DNA of 64,000 bases. It comes from Streptomyces sp. V3I8 (GTDB taxonomy: Bacteria > Actinomycetota > Actinomycetes > Streptomycetales > Streptomycetaceae). Both the position numbers and the translations under genes were made by a program. The stretch is taken from assembly GCF_030817535.1 (NCBI RefSeq), contig NZ_JAUSZL010000004.1:1-64000 (forward strand). The letters are read 5' to 3'. The notes below the pieces were generated by a model. The model was not told the DNA's origin. It saw only the letters and a list, made by a program, of their open reading frames with translations, and did no database searches. Shown one piece after another: positions 8,597 to 17,492 of the stretch (the first letter of the stretch is position 1; every line of letters begins with the position of its first letter).

Positions 8597-9339
8597 CGGG
8601 CGCCCCTGTCCCGGTGCCTGCCGGTCGCGGCGATCACCATGTGCCCGGCGAGCGCCCAGCACAAGTCGGTGTCGTCGAATCCGGCCTCGTCGAGCCAGCG
8701 CAGGTGCTGCGCCAGGGTGGCGGGCTTGTCGACCAGGTCGGGGTAGCGGAAGGTGTTCCACCGGGAGTCGCGGAAGGCGCCGGCGGCGGACGGGTCGCCG
8801 GGGGGCGCGGCCGCCTGCTGGTCGACCTCGTCGTCCCAGCGGCACGCCGTCCACGCTGCCGCGGCCGCAGTGGCGGGCCGAACCAGGTCGGCCAGGACCA
8901 GCCGGCCGCCCGCCACCAGCATGGTGTGCAGGTCGCGGTAGAGCTGCGGCTTGCCATCGTCGTCGAGGTGGTGGACGGTCAGCGACGACACGATCGCCGC
9001 GTACGTTCCGTGCCGCCAGCTGCGGTCCTGCAGGGACGCCTTGACGAGCCGGGCCCGGTCGCCGAAGGGGGCGAGCCGTTCGGCGGCGGCGGCCAGCATC
9101 GTGTCGGACCCGTCGAGGCCCGTCACGCGTGCCTCGGGGTGGTTCTGCAGCAGGGCGGCAGTCAGCCTGCCCTCGCCGCAGCCGAGGTCGAGGAGGTGCG
9201 GGGCATCGCGGTCGGGGAGCGGTGCGACGAGGCCGCAGACGGTGTCGATCTGCTCGGCGCGGCGGGGGACGAACACGTCGCCGTAGCGCAGGAAGAGCTG
9301 GTCGTCGGATTCGTCCCACCTCTGGGGTGCGGTGGTCAT
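8593..9339 (-). CDS. Class I SAM-dependent methyltransferase
   Basis: 248 residues. Motif I LLDLGCGEGRLTAALL near residues 47-62 binds S-adenosylmethionine; GLDGSDTML follows at the end of strand 2, and SSLTVHHLDDDGK and GGRLVLADLV mark strands 4 and 5. The ATG at 9339 overlaps the stop of the oxygenase gene by four bases (ATGA), and its own stop overlaps the ATP-grasp start in the same way. It is thus the third of six coupled genes. The acceptor (small molecule, carboxylate, amine or peptide) cannot be told from sequence. Confidence 0.9.
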   Translation of the reverse strand: MTTAPQRWDESDDQLFLRYGDVFVPRRAEQIDTVCGLVAPLPDRDAPHLLDLGCGEGRLTAALLQNHPEARVTGLDGSDTMLAAAAERLAPFGDRARLVKASLQDRSWRHGTYAAIVSSLTVHHLDDDGKPQLYRDLHTMLVAGGRLVLADLVRPATAAAAAWTACRWDDEVDQQAAAPPGDPSAAGAFRDSRWNTFRYPDLVDKPATLAQHLRWLDEAGFDDTDLCWALAGHMVIAATGRHRDRGAR

Positions 9340-10508
9340 GCTTCCTCCGGTGAGTCGAGGATTTCCTGGCGACGCAGCCAGGCGGCGAGGGCCCGGCAGG
9401 ACGCGGGCACGGTGTGGGCGGCGGGGCCGGGGCAGGTCGCCCGGGCGAGCCAGTCGCGGACGTCGGGCCCGTCGTGCGCGGTGGCCACCGCGCCGAGCGC
9501 GGCGACCAGCAAGTGCCCGCCGCCGACCGGCGTCCACAGCACCGGTGCCGCGCTGCGGCAGGTGAGCGGGCCAGCCGAACGAAGGCGGGCGGCGGGCGGT
9601 CGGGCCGGCGCCGGGCACATGCCGAGCGCGGACAGCCGGGCGAGCAGGTCGGCGGGACCGCCGTGGCCGCCTGTGTGGTGGCGGTACGCGGCGAGCCAGG
9701 GTGCGGGCACTTCGCCGTGCAGGTGCTCGCCCCACAGCCGCAGGGAACCGGCTTTGCCCGTCCGCTCGTACGCGGCGAGGTTGAGGGCCAGGGCGGGTCC
9801 GTGCGTCTCGCCAACGTGCCAGGTGCCGGCCGGCCAGGTGAAGCCGCCGCCCGCGTGGGCCGTCAAGGTCGTCGCGTCGGCCCGGGCCGACGCCGGGTCG
9901 AGGCCAGGCAGGTATTCCTCGGGCGTGCCGGCGCCGGGCGCGGTGTCGGCACGCACCGGAGTGGTGCCGGGCGGCCGGAGCGGGTCCGGCCACAGGTGCA
10001 TGCTCTTGGCGCCCGCCAGGACGAGGTGGACGTTGGCGCAGCGCTCGCGGTGGATGCCGCCGGGCGTGGAGGGGTAGTCGCCGAGGAAGACCTCGGCCTC
10101 GACAGGGCCGCCGGGCATGCCAAGCGCCGCGAGGCGGGGGGCGAGTGCGCCCACCAGAGCATGGAAGATCGGGCGGTGGTGGCGCTGCACGTCCCGCGCG
10201 TAGGCGAGGCAGCCGCCGTCCGCGGCGCTCCGGCCGAGGGTGGCGAGCCAGTGCCACGGGCCGGTCTCGGCTGCGGCGCCGTGGTGCGGCCACCGTGCCG
10301 GTGACGTCTCGGGTGCGCCGGCGAGCAGGAGCTTGGCCTGCTGCCGGGACGGGTGTGCGGCCTCGTCGGTGAAGGCGGCGCGGGCCGCCTGCCACGCGGC
10401 CGCGACGGTGAGGCCGGGGATCGTCCAGCGGACCGGGGAACAGTGAGGTCCCTCGCGCTCCACCAGCAGGCCGCCCACCCGGTCGGGCCGGGCCGGGGGC
10501 GCGCTCAC
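9336..10508 (-). CDS. JmjC/cupin-like putative Fe(II)/2-oxoglutarate oxygenase
   Basis: A 390-residue protein. The central part reads as a double-stranded beta-helix: GDYPSTPGGIHRE supplies an HxE pair, then NVHLVLAGAKSMHLWP, and later GGGFTWPAGTWHVGETHGPA supplies a distal histidine. This pattern resembles JmjC/cupin-8 hydroxylases, which bind iron through HxD/E...H. The C-terminal part (about 290-390) is less clear and may be a winged-helix-like accessory domain, as in ribosomal oxygenases. The GTG start at 10508 overlaps the kamA-like stop by four bases. Function is most likely hydroxylation of a pathway intermediate or protein; it could also be a non-catalytic cupin. Confidence 0.7.
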   Translation of the reverse strand: MSAPPARPDRVGGLLVEREGPHCSPVRWTIPGLTVAAAWQAARAAFTDEAAHPSRQQAKLLLAGAPETSPARWPHHGAAAETGPWHWLATLGRSAADGGCLAYARDVQRHHRPIFHALVGALAPRLAALGMPGGPVEAEVFLGDYPSTPGGIHRERCANVHLVLAGAKSMHLWPDPLRPPGTTPVRADTAPGAGTPEEYLPGLDPASARADATTLTAHAGGGFTWPAGTWHVGETHGPALALNLAAYERTGKAGSLRLWGEHLHGEVPAPWLAAYRHHTGGHGGPADLLARLSALGMCPAPARPPAARLRSAGPLTCRSAAPVLWTPVGGGHLLVAALGAVATAHDGPDVRDWLARATCPGPAAHTVPASCRALAAWLRRQEILDSPEEA

Positions 10509-11599
10509 ACGGCATCACCGGAGGGCTCGCCTGCGGTGGTGCGAGGGCTGAGGGACTCAACGGTCGGCGGGTAGATGTGCTGGTCTCCGCGCGGGTCGGT
10601 CACCAGGTATCCGTCGGGGTGCTCGTCGAGGTAGCCGCGACCGATGGGTACCTTGCCGTGCCCGCCGGGGATGTCCAGCACGTACGTCGGCTGGCACAGC
10701 CCGGACACCGCCCCGCGCAGGGTGCTCGTCAGCTCTTGGCCGGCCGCCACGGTGGTGCGGAAGTGGCTGGTTCCCGGGGCGAGGTCGCCGTGATGCAGGT
10801 AGTACGGCTTGACCCGGTGCCGTACCAGGGTGCGGAAGAGGTCCTCCAGCGCTTGCGCCGTGTCGTTGACGCCCTTGAGCAGGACGCTCTGGCTGAGCAG
10901 GGGGAAGCCCCGGTCGGTCAGGCGGTGGAGGGCCGACAGAGCACCCTCGCCGAGCTCCTGGCGGTGGTTGCAGTGGATGACGGTCCACACCGGGGTGTCC
11001 GCGGTCAGGGCGTCCAGCAGCTCGTCGGTGATGCGTTCGGGTGCGACCACCGGTACGCGCGTGTGGACGCGGACCACCCCGACGTGCGCGATGGCGTCGA
11101 GTTCGGCGACGATGCGGCGCAGCCGGGCCGGGGAGAGCATGAGCGGGTCTCCGCCGGTGAGGATGACCTCCCAGATCTGCGGGTCGTCCCTGATGTACCC
11201 GAGCGCCCGGCTCAGGTCCCCTTCCCCGAGGACGCCGTGCCCGGGACCCACCATCTCGCGCCGGAAGCAGAACCGGCAGTACACCGGGCACAGATGCAGT
11301 GGCTTGAGCAGTACCCGGTCGGGATAGCGGTGGGTGATCCCGGGCAGCGGCGTGAAAGGGCCATCGCCGATGGGATCGTCGCGCTCGTGCGGTTGCGTCT
11401 CCAACTCCCGCGGGTCGGGCACGAACTGCCGGGCGACCGGGTCGTCCGCGCCGCCGGTGATCTGCTCCCGCATGGTCGCCGTCACGCTGATCGCGTATCG
11501 GCTCGCGACCCGCTCGATCCCCGCCCGCTCGTCCTGTGCCGCCAACCCCGCCTGGACCAGGCCCTTCACGGTCCGGGTGGTACGTCGTTCGTCACGCAT
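10505..11599 (-). CDS. Lysine 2,3-aminomutase-like radical SAM enzyme (KamA/EpmB type)
   Basis: 364 residues from ATG 11599, preceded by AGGAGG at good spacing; longer in-frame starts are rejected. The radical SAM cluster motif is CPVYCRFC (Cys104, 108, 111), followed by EVILTGGDPLML for SAM binding. The C-terminal DIPGGHGKVPIG holds the lysine expected to bind PLP. KamA converts L-lysine to beta-lysine; the shorter EpmB relative does so for EF-P lysylation. Length (364) is between the two. It is the first gene of a six-gene operon (11599 down to 4948) and is divergent from the CHAT gene, with a 159-base intergenic region that must hold promoters in both directions. Confidence 0.88.
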   Translation of the reverse strand: MRDERRTTRTVKGLVQAGLAAQDERAGIERVASRYAISVTATMREQITGGADDPVARQFVPDPRELETQPHERDDPIGDGPFTPLPGITHRYPDRVLLKPLHLCPVYCRFCFRREMVGPGHGVLGEGDLSRALGYIRDDPQIWEVILTGGDPLMLSPARLRRIVAELDAIAHVGVVRVHTRVPVVAPERITDELLDALTADTPVWTVIHCNHRQELGEGALSALHRLTDRGFPLLSQSVLLKGVNDTAQALEDLFRTLVRHRVKPYYLHHGDLAPGTSHFRTTVAAGQELTSTLRGAVSGLCQPTYVLDIPGGHGKVPIGRGYLDEHPDGYLVTDPRGDQHIYPPTVESLSPRTTAGEPSGDAV

Positions 11600-11758
11600 G
11601 GGATGACCTCCTGGACGAAAGGAACGTCGAGCCGGTACGCCACGAGGCAACCCCACGGCGCCGGGGCGCCGGAAGCGGTGACGGTAAAGGCCGGACAAGG
11701 TCGGACAGCCACGTCACACTCGGACGGCTAAGGTGAATCGGTAAGGAATGGGGGCTCA

Positions 11759-14743
11759 TTGACCGGGAACGAAGGGGCGCAGACCGGCCCCGAACTGCGC
11801 CGGCGCGCACGTGAACTAGCCGCCACCGCGATCCGCGAGCGGCAGGTCGAACCGCTGACGGAAGCCGCGGCGCTGCTGATGCAGGCCGCCGCAGCCGACC
11901 CAGAGCAGCGCGGACGCTACGTGTCCGACCTCGGGGTCGTGCTGACCCACCACTTCGAGCTGACCGGTGTCCTCGGCGCCCTGCAGGGGGCACTGGACGC
12001 GCATCGCGCGGCAGTCAGGGAGAGTCCCGATAGTACGGTCGCGCTGTCCAACCTCGGCCTGTGCCTGACCCATTGGTTCGAACAGACGGGCGAGGTCGAG
12101 CGGCTCGGTGAAGCAGTGGACGTGCTGCGCCTGGCGGCGGGCAAGATCGACGAGGACAACTCCCACTACCCCGCGCACCAGTCCAACCTGGGCCTGGCGC
12201 TGACCCGCTGGAGCGAGCGCACGGAAGACGCCGACGCGGCGCTTGAGGCGGTAGCAGCCCACACCGCGGCCATCAAGGCTGGCCGCAGCACGCCCGCAGA
12301 CGCCGCGGCACGGCTGGCGAACCTCGGCATGGCGCTGATGGTGCTCTACCGCGCCACCGGCGACCGGCCGCAGCTCACTGCGGCGGTAGAGGCCTACCGC
12401 AACGCGGTCAGGACCGTGCCGCCGGGCGACGCCAACGCACCAGGCTGCTACGCCGGTCTGGGTGACGCACTGTCGGCCACAGCCGACGCGGACGGCGACA
12501 TCACGCTCTGCCTCGACGCGATCGAAGAGCTGCGGACGGTGGTCGAGGGGTTGCAGGACCACGACCCGGACGCGCCACTGTTCCTCAACCAGTTCGCCAC
12601 GGCGCTGCGGGCCATCTTCACCAGGACCGGCGACACGCGCGCGCTGGACGAAGCCATCCAATGCCGGCGCGCGGCGCTCACCCGTACCCCTATCGGCCAT
12701 CCCCACCGGCTGTTTTTGGCCTCCAACCTGGCGACGACGCTGCGTGCCCGCTTCGAGTACACCAAGGATCTCGCGGTGCTGCGCGAGGCCGTCACGCTGC
12801 TGGAGGGAGTGCTGGAGGACGCCGACGACGACCTTCCTGAACGGGTCAAGTGGGAAGCCGATCTCGGCAACTGTCTCTCCCGGCTCGGGGAGCACGAGCG
12901 GGACGTCGACCTCCTGGACCGGGCCGCGGCGGCCCTGCGAAACGCCGCTGGAAGCGTTTGCGCGCCGCACCCGGACATGGCGCTGCACGAGGCGAACCTG
13001 GGCGCGGCGCTGATCGGCCGGATCGAGATCGAGTGGGACCCGCATCTGCAGGAGGAAGCCGTCGAAGTGCTGAACCGCTCGCTGGAAAGGCCCGGCGGTG
13101 AGGACAGCCTGCACGCGAACGTCCACTTCAGCCTGGGGCTCGCCCACCGGGCGCGGTTCATCCGCGAGGGGGCGTCCGACGCATACCGCGACGCCGTAGG
13201 CGCCTTCACCGCCGCACAGGGGCCGGCGGCGCCCGGACGCACCCGGGCCGACGCCGCCCAGCACCTCGGCCGCCTCCACATGCTGGCCCGTGACTTCGAC
13301 GCGGGACTCGCGGCCCTGTCCACAGCCCTGGAGCTGCTCGACCTGGTCGCCTGGCAGGGCCTGGAGCGAGACGACCAGGAAAGGCACCTGGTCCCTTTCA
13401 CCGGGCTCGGCAGCGCCGCGGCGGCCTGCGCACTCGAAATCAGCGATCCGGAGCGGGCGCTGGCGGTCCTGGAGCAGGGCCGCGGGGTCCTGCTCGGCCA
13501 GACGCTGGCCGTGCGCACCGACCATGATGAGCTGCGGGCGCGCGAACCCGCCCTCGCCGCCGAACTCGCCGCATTACACGCCGAGATCGAGTCAGCCACG
13601 CAGCAACGCCAGCGCCGGGCGGTGCGGCGGGACAACCTGCTCGACCGCATCCGCAGCTGCCCCTGCTTCGAGCGCTTCCTGCTCGCGCCGGACCCCGCCG
13701 CCCTGCGCCCGCCCGCCGGCTCGGGGCCGGTGGTGACCCTGAACGTGTCCCTGCTGCGCTGCGACGCGCTGGTGACCACCGAACGGGGCACCGAGGCCGT
13801 CCCATTGCCCGGCCTGACCGCGGGGGACGCCGCCGAGCGCGCTGGCGCCTTCGTCAGCGCGGTCAACGCCAACGCCTGGGGCACCAACGACACCGTACGA
13901 GAGGTACTGGCCTGGCTGTGGGAGGCGGTGACCGAGCCGGTGTTCACCCACCTCGGCCTGCCGGCCTCCGACAGCCGGACGTTGCCGCATCTGTGGTGGG
14001 TGCCGACCGGGCCGCTGAGCGTCCTGCCCGTGCACGCCGCCGGCCTGCACACAGCGCCGGACGGCGACCGCCACAGCGCCCTGCACCGGGTGGCCAGCTC
14101 CTACGCGCCCACCCTCAGCTTCCTGCGCCATGTACGCGACCGGCCTGCCGGCCCGGACCAGGAATCCGCGCTCGTCGTCGCCATGGGCGGCGACACCGCC
14201 CCGCTGGCCATGGCGGAGGTGGAGGCGGACCTGGTGGCGGCCGATCTGGCGGCGGACTACCCGGGCCGAGTTGTCCATCTGGTCGGCGGGCAGGCCACGC
14301 GGCAGGCGGTGCTGGAGGGCCTGTCGTCCTCCGGCTGGGCGCACTTCGCCTGCCACTGCGTCAGCGACACCGAACGCCCCTCGGACAGCTGCCTGCGATT
14401 GTCCGACGGCGATCTACGGGTGCGGGACATCGCGGCGCTGCAACTCGCCGCCGGGGGCGTCGTGTACCTGTCGGCGTGCACGACAGCGCTGAGCGGTGGG
14501 CGGCTGCCCGATGAGACGATCCACATCTCCTCGGCGTTCCAGCTCGCCGGCTTCTCCACCGCCATCGGCACGCTCTGGCGCGTCCCCGACCTGGCCTCGC
14601 AGGAGACGGCACGCATCACCTACACCGCGCTGGCCCACCACCCGCCGGCCCGCGCGGTCAACCTTGCCGCCCGCGAAATGAGGCAGAACTATCTGAGGAA
14701 CCCTTACGAATGGGCCGCGTTCGTCCACAGCGGGCCCGTCTGA
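11759..14743 (+). CDS. TPR-CHAT domain protease-like protein
   Basis: 994 residues. The first 550 are alpha-helical tetratricopeptide-like repeats with recurring SNLGLALTRW-type units. The C-terminal 400 form a CHAT (caspase HetF associated with TPRs) peptidase domain: LWWVPTGPLSVLPVHAAGL, then HFACHC with the probable catalytic His866 and YLSACTTA with Cys907. The usual glycine after the His is a cysteine here. CHAT proteases act in bacterial conflict and cell-death systems. Start is TTG 11759 after a GGGGG stretch. Codon 606 (13574-13576) is TTA, so translation should depend on the bldA tRNA. It heads a four-gene operon; the STAND gene follows 43 bases later. Confidence 0.88.
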   Translation: MTGNEGAQTGPELRRRARELAATAIRERQVEPLTEAAALLMQAAAADPEQRGRYVSDLGVVLTHHFELTGVLGALQGALDAHRAAVRESPDSTVALSNLGLCLTHWFEQTGEVERLGEAVDVLRLAAGKIDEDNSHYPAHQSNLGLALTRWSERTEDADAALEAVAAHTAAIKAGRSTPADAAARLANLGMALMVLYRATGDRPQLTAAVEAYRNAVRTVPPGDANAPGCYAGLGDALSATADADGDITLCLDAIEELRTVVEGLQDHDPDAPLFLNQFATALRAIFTRTGDTRALDEAIQCRRAALTRTPIGHPHRLFLASNLATTLRARFEYTKDLAVLREAVTLLEGVLEDADDDLPERVKWEADLGNCLSRLGEHERDVDLLDRAAAALRNAAGSVCAPHPDMALHEANLGAALIGRIEIEWDPHLQEEAVEVLNRSLERPGGEDSLHANVHFSLGLAHRARFIREGASDAYRDAVGAFTAAQGPAAPGRTRADAAQHLGRLHMLARDFDAGLAALSTALELLDLVAWQGLERDDQERHLVPFTGLGSAAAACALEISDPERALAVLEQGRGVLLGQTLAVRTDHDELRAREPALAAELAALHAEIESATQQRQRRAVRRDNLLDRIRSCPCFERFLLAPDPAALRPPAGSGPVVTLNVSLLRCDALVTTERGTEAVPLPGLTAGDAAERAGAFVSAVNANAWGTNDTVREVLAWLWEAVTEPVFTHLGLPASDSRTLPHLWWVPTGPLSVLPVHAAGLHTAPDGDRHSALHRVASSYAPTLSFLRHVRDRPAGPDQESALVVAMGGDTAPLAMAEVEADLVAADLAADYPGRVVHLVGGQATRQAVLEGLSSSGWAHFACHCVSDTERPSDSCLRLSDGDLRVRDIAALQLAAGGVVYLSACTTALSGGRLPDETIHISSAFQLAGFSTAIGTLWRVPDLASQETARITYTALAHHPPARAVNLAAREMRQNYLRNPYEWAAFVHSGPV

Positions 14744-14786
14744 GAGCCGTGCGCACTGCGGCCCCCGCCGCCACGAGGAGGCAGTC

Positions 14787-17492
14787 ATGACCGACCGCCG
14801 CGGACCAGAGGACCCGACGCGTCCGGACCCGCGCCGCGTCGCGACCCGGCAGGACTTCGGCCGCGAACTGACGCTCACCCGCCAGGCCTCCGGGCTGAGC
14901 GTACGGCAGGTGGCCAAAGCGGCGGGCGTCCCCGTGAGCACCCTCGGCGGCTACTTCGCGGGCACCCACTTGCCCGCACTCCAACCACCCGACCTGCTGG
15001 ACCGCATCCTGGTAGCGGCGAAGGTGACCGACCCCGCCGCCCTGGAGGACTGGCGGCGGGCGTATTGGCGGGTCCGGCACGGAGCAAGCCGCGCCCCGGC
15101 GGCCGAACCGCAGGCCCCCGACCGCGCCCCGCTGTACACGGCCGCAGGCGTGACGCCGGTGGCGGTGTCGATCCGGCCGCCGCTGGAGAGGCTCGGCGGC
15201 GAGCCGTCCGTACGCGGCCGAGACCGACTACTGGACGCACTGGCCCGGGCAGCCCTGACGTCCGGCCACGCCCATGAGGCGCCGCGGATCCATGTGCTGC
15301 ACGGGCTCGGCGGGTGCGGCAAGAGCACCGTAGCCCTCGCCGCGGTCCGCCACGCCACCGCTTCCGGGATCCGCACCTGGTGGATACCGGCGGAGGACGC
15401 CGCCACGGTCACGGCGGGCATGCTCGCCCTCGCCGTCGAACTGGGCGCCTCACCCGACCGCTTACGGGTGGGCAGCCTGCCCGACATCGTGTGGAGGCTG
15501 CTGGACGAGCTGGACGAGCCGTGGCTGCTGGTGATGGACGACGTGGACGACCCGACTGCGGCACTGGCTGTCACCGGCAGCGGACTCACCGACGGCGCCG
15601 GGTGGCTGCGGCCGGCCCGCCGCACCACCGGAACCCTCCTGCTGACCACCCGCGATGGCAGCGCAACCACATGGGGCAGGCGGCGACCGGACTGGCTGCG
15701 GCTGCACCGGATAGGCGTCCTCGCCCCCGAGTACGGCGCCGACGTCCTGCTCGAACTCGCTGGCCCGCGCGCCGGCGACCCGGCCGAGGCGCGGGCGCTG
15801 TCGGCCCGGCTCGGCGGGCTGCCGCTGGCGCTCGCCTTCGCCGGCCGCTACCTCGCCGAGTCCCAGGACATCCCACCGGGCCTCGCCTCGCCCGGCCTCC
15901 CCCGAGACTTCCACGGCTACCGCGAGGCCCTCAACCGCGGCCTGCACGACGAGCTGTTCGCACTGCCGCCCGACGGCGCCCCCGCGGCCCGACGCGCCCA
16001 CGCCGCCGTCGGCCGCGCCTGGGAACTGTCCCTCGATCTGCTGGCCGAGCGGGGTTTCGCGGGAGCACGCCCCCTGCTGCAGACCCTCTCCTGCCTGGGC
16101 CAGGCCCCCATCCCCTACGAACTGCTGCTGCGTGCCGACCTGCTGGCAGCCGCCCCACCGTTCGCGGGTGTCCAGGCCAGGGGCATCTGGGACTCGCTGC
16201 GCGCTCTGGACGGTCTCGGGCTGGTCACCCTGTCGCACTCCGGCACGGCGCAGACCCTCACGCTGCACCCCCTCGTACGGGACATGTCGCGCCGCCACCC
16301 GCAGGTGCTGGGACACCTCGACGACTACCTGGCGCTCACGACAGCGCTGCTGACGCCGGTGGTGGAGGGCGCCGACCCCAAGGCGCCAAGTACGTGGGAG
16401 CGGTGGCGGCTGCTGGCCGACCACTGCGCGGCGCCGCTGGACCTCATCGGCGACCGGCCCGGCGAGACCCCCGTACCCTTCCCCGCCGCACTGCGGTTGG
16501 CGAACCGCGCGGCGAACTACCTACGGGCCGCGGGGCACTTGGCCCAGGCCGAGGCCGCCGGGCTGCGGTCACTCGCCGCGACCCGGCACCGGCTGCCTGA
16601 CGGCCACCCGCTAGTACTCGGCATCCGGCACGATCTGGCCAGGACGGCATACGATCAAGGGCGGCTGGCGGCAGCGGACACACTCTTCCGCGAGGTACTA
16701 GCCAGTCGGCTCGCCGTCCTGGGCCCGGAGCACCCCGACACCCTCACCACCCAGCACTACCTGGCCAGAACACTGCGCAACCGCGGCCTGCTCGACGAGG
16801 CGGAGGCCCTCTTCGCCGCCACCCTGCGGGCCAGGACCGCGCTCCTGGGCGAACGCCACCCCGACACACTGACCAGCAGGAACGGCGTGGCGGACATGCT
16901 GCGTGCCCGAGACCGCTTCGCCGAGGCCCTGACCGCGTACAAAAGCGTCCTCGCCCTGCGCACGCAGGTGCTGGGCGAACGGCACCCGGCGACGCTGGTG
17001 ACCGGGCAGTACCTCGCCGAGGTGCGCCAGGAACTCGACCAGCCCGGCGCCACCGAGGCGGAGCTGCGCCGGCTGGCCGCCATCAACCAGGAGGTGCGCG
17101 GCGCCGACCACCCCCGCACCCTGGCCGTACGGCAGTCCTTGGTAGAGGCCCTGCACGACACAGGTCGCGCGTCCGAAGCGCAGGCGTTGGCGCTTCCGCT
17201 CGTGGCCGCCTGCCGTCGGCTGCTCGGCGAAGCGCACCCAGCGACGCTGCGCGCCCGCTACCGCCTGGCGCTCCTGTGCTCGGATCTCGGCGCGAGCGAC
17301 GACGCCGAGCGGGAGCTGCAGGCGGTGGTGATCGACCGCCAGCGCGTCCTCGGACCGCACCACCCGCACACCCGCATGTCCCAGGCCACTCTCGCCGCCA
17401 TCCGCCAGCAAGCGGAGGGGCGAGCCAGCGCCGGGCGAGGCGACCACACCCACCCTCACAGCGATCGGCGGACCGACAGCACCCATGTATGA
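14787..17492 (+). CDS. STAND NTPase: HTH - NB-ARC - TPR
   Basis: 901 residues from ATG 14787 with GAGGAGG ahead. Residues 24-80 form an XRE-type helix-turn-helix (GLSVRQVAKAAGVPVSTLGG). The NB-ARC NTPase follows with P-loop GLGGCGKST (173-181), Walker B WLLVMDDVDD and the GLPLALAFAGR motif. From about residue 560 to the end are TPR units of about 42 residues with recurring LGERHPDTL phrases. Such proteins sense a signal with the repeats, oligomerise on ATP binding and activate an effector; here the neighbouring CHAT protease or membrane protein is the obvious candidate. Codon 226 (15462-15464) is TTA. The stop overlaps the next start by eight bases. Confidence 0.88.
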   Translation: MTDRRGPEDPTRPDPRRVATRQDFGRELTLTRQASGLSVRQVAKAAGVPVSTLGGYFAGTHLPALQPPDLLDRILVAAKVTDPAALEDWRRAYWRVRHGASRAPAAEPQAPDRAPLYTAAGVTPVAVSIRPPLERLGGEPSVRGRDRLLDALARAALTSGHAHEAPRIHVLHGLGGCGKSTVALAAVRHATASGIRTWWIPAEDAATVTAGMLALAVELGASPDRLRVGSLPDIVWRLLDELDEPWLLVMDDVDDPTAALAVTGSGLTDGAGWLRPARRTTGTLLLTTRDGSATTWGRRRPDWLRLHRIGVLAPEYGADVLLELAGPRAGDPAEARALSARLGGLPLALAFAGRYLAESQDIPPGLASPGLPRDFHGYREALNRGLHDELFALPPDGAPAARRAHAAVGRAWELSLDLLAERGFAGARPLLQTLSCLGQAPIPYELLLRADLLAAAPPFAGVQARGIWDSLRALDGLGLVTLSHSGTAQTLTLHPLVRDMSRRHPQVLGHLDDYLALTTALLTPVVEGADPKAPSTWERWRLLADHCAAPLDLIGDRPGETPVPFPAALRLANRAANYLRAAGHLAQAEAAGLRSLAATRHRLPDGHPLVLGIRHDLARTAYDQGRLAAADTLFREVLASRLAVLGPEHPDTLTTQHYLARTLRNRGLLDEAEALFAATLRARTALLGERHPDTLTSRNGVADMLRARDRFAEALTAYKSVLALRTQVLGERHPATLVTGQYLAEVRQELDQPGATEAELRRLAAINQEVRGADHPRTLAVRQSLVEALHDTGRASEAQALALPLVAACRRLLGEAHPATLRARYRLALLCSDLGASDDAERELQAVVIDRQRVLGPHHPHTRMSQATLAAIRQQAEGRASAGRGDHTHPHSDRRTDSTHV

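Noticed and set aside
7334..9814. 826-residue extension of the ATP-grasp frame
   Set aside because: The first 400 residues are antisense/offset sequence of the methyltransferase and oxygenase genes; the ATG at 8596 has an ATGA overlap and begins the family sequence.
8593..10560. 655-residue extension of the methyltransferase frame
   Set aside because: The upstream part is an off-frame reading of the oxygenase gene; the methyltransferase starts at 9339.
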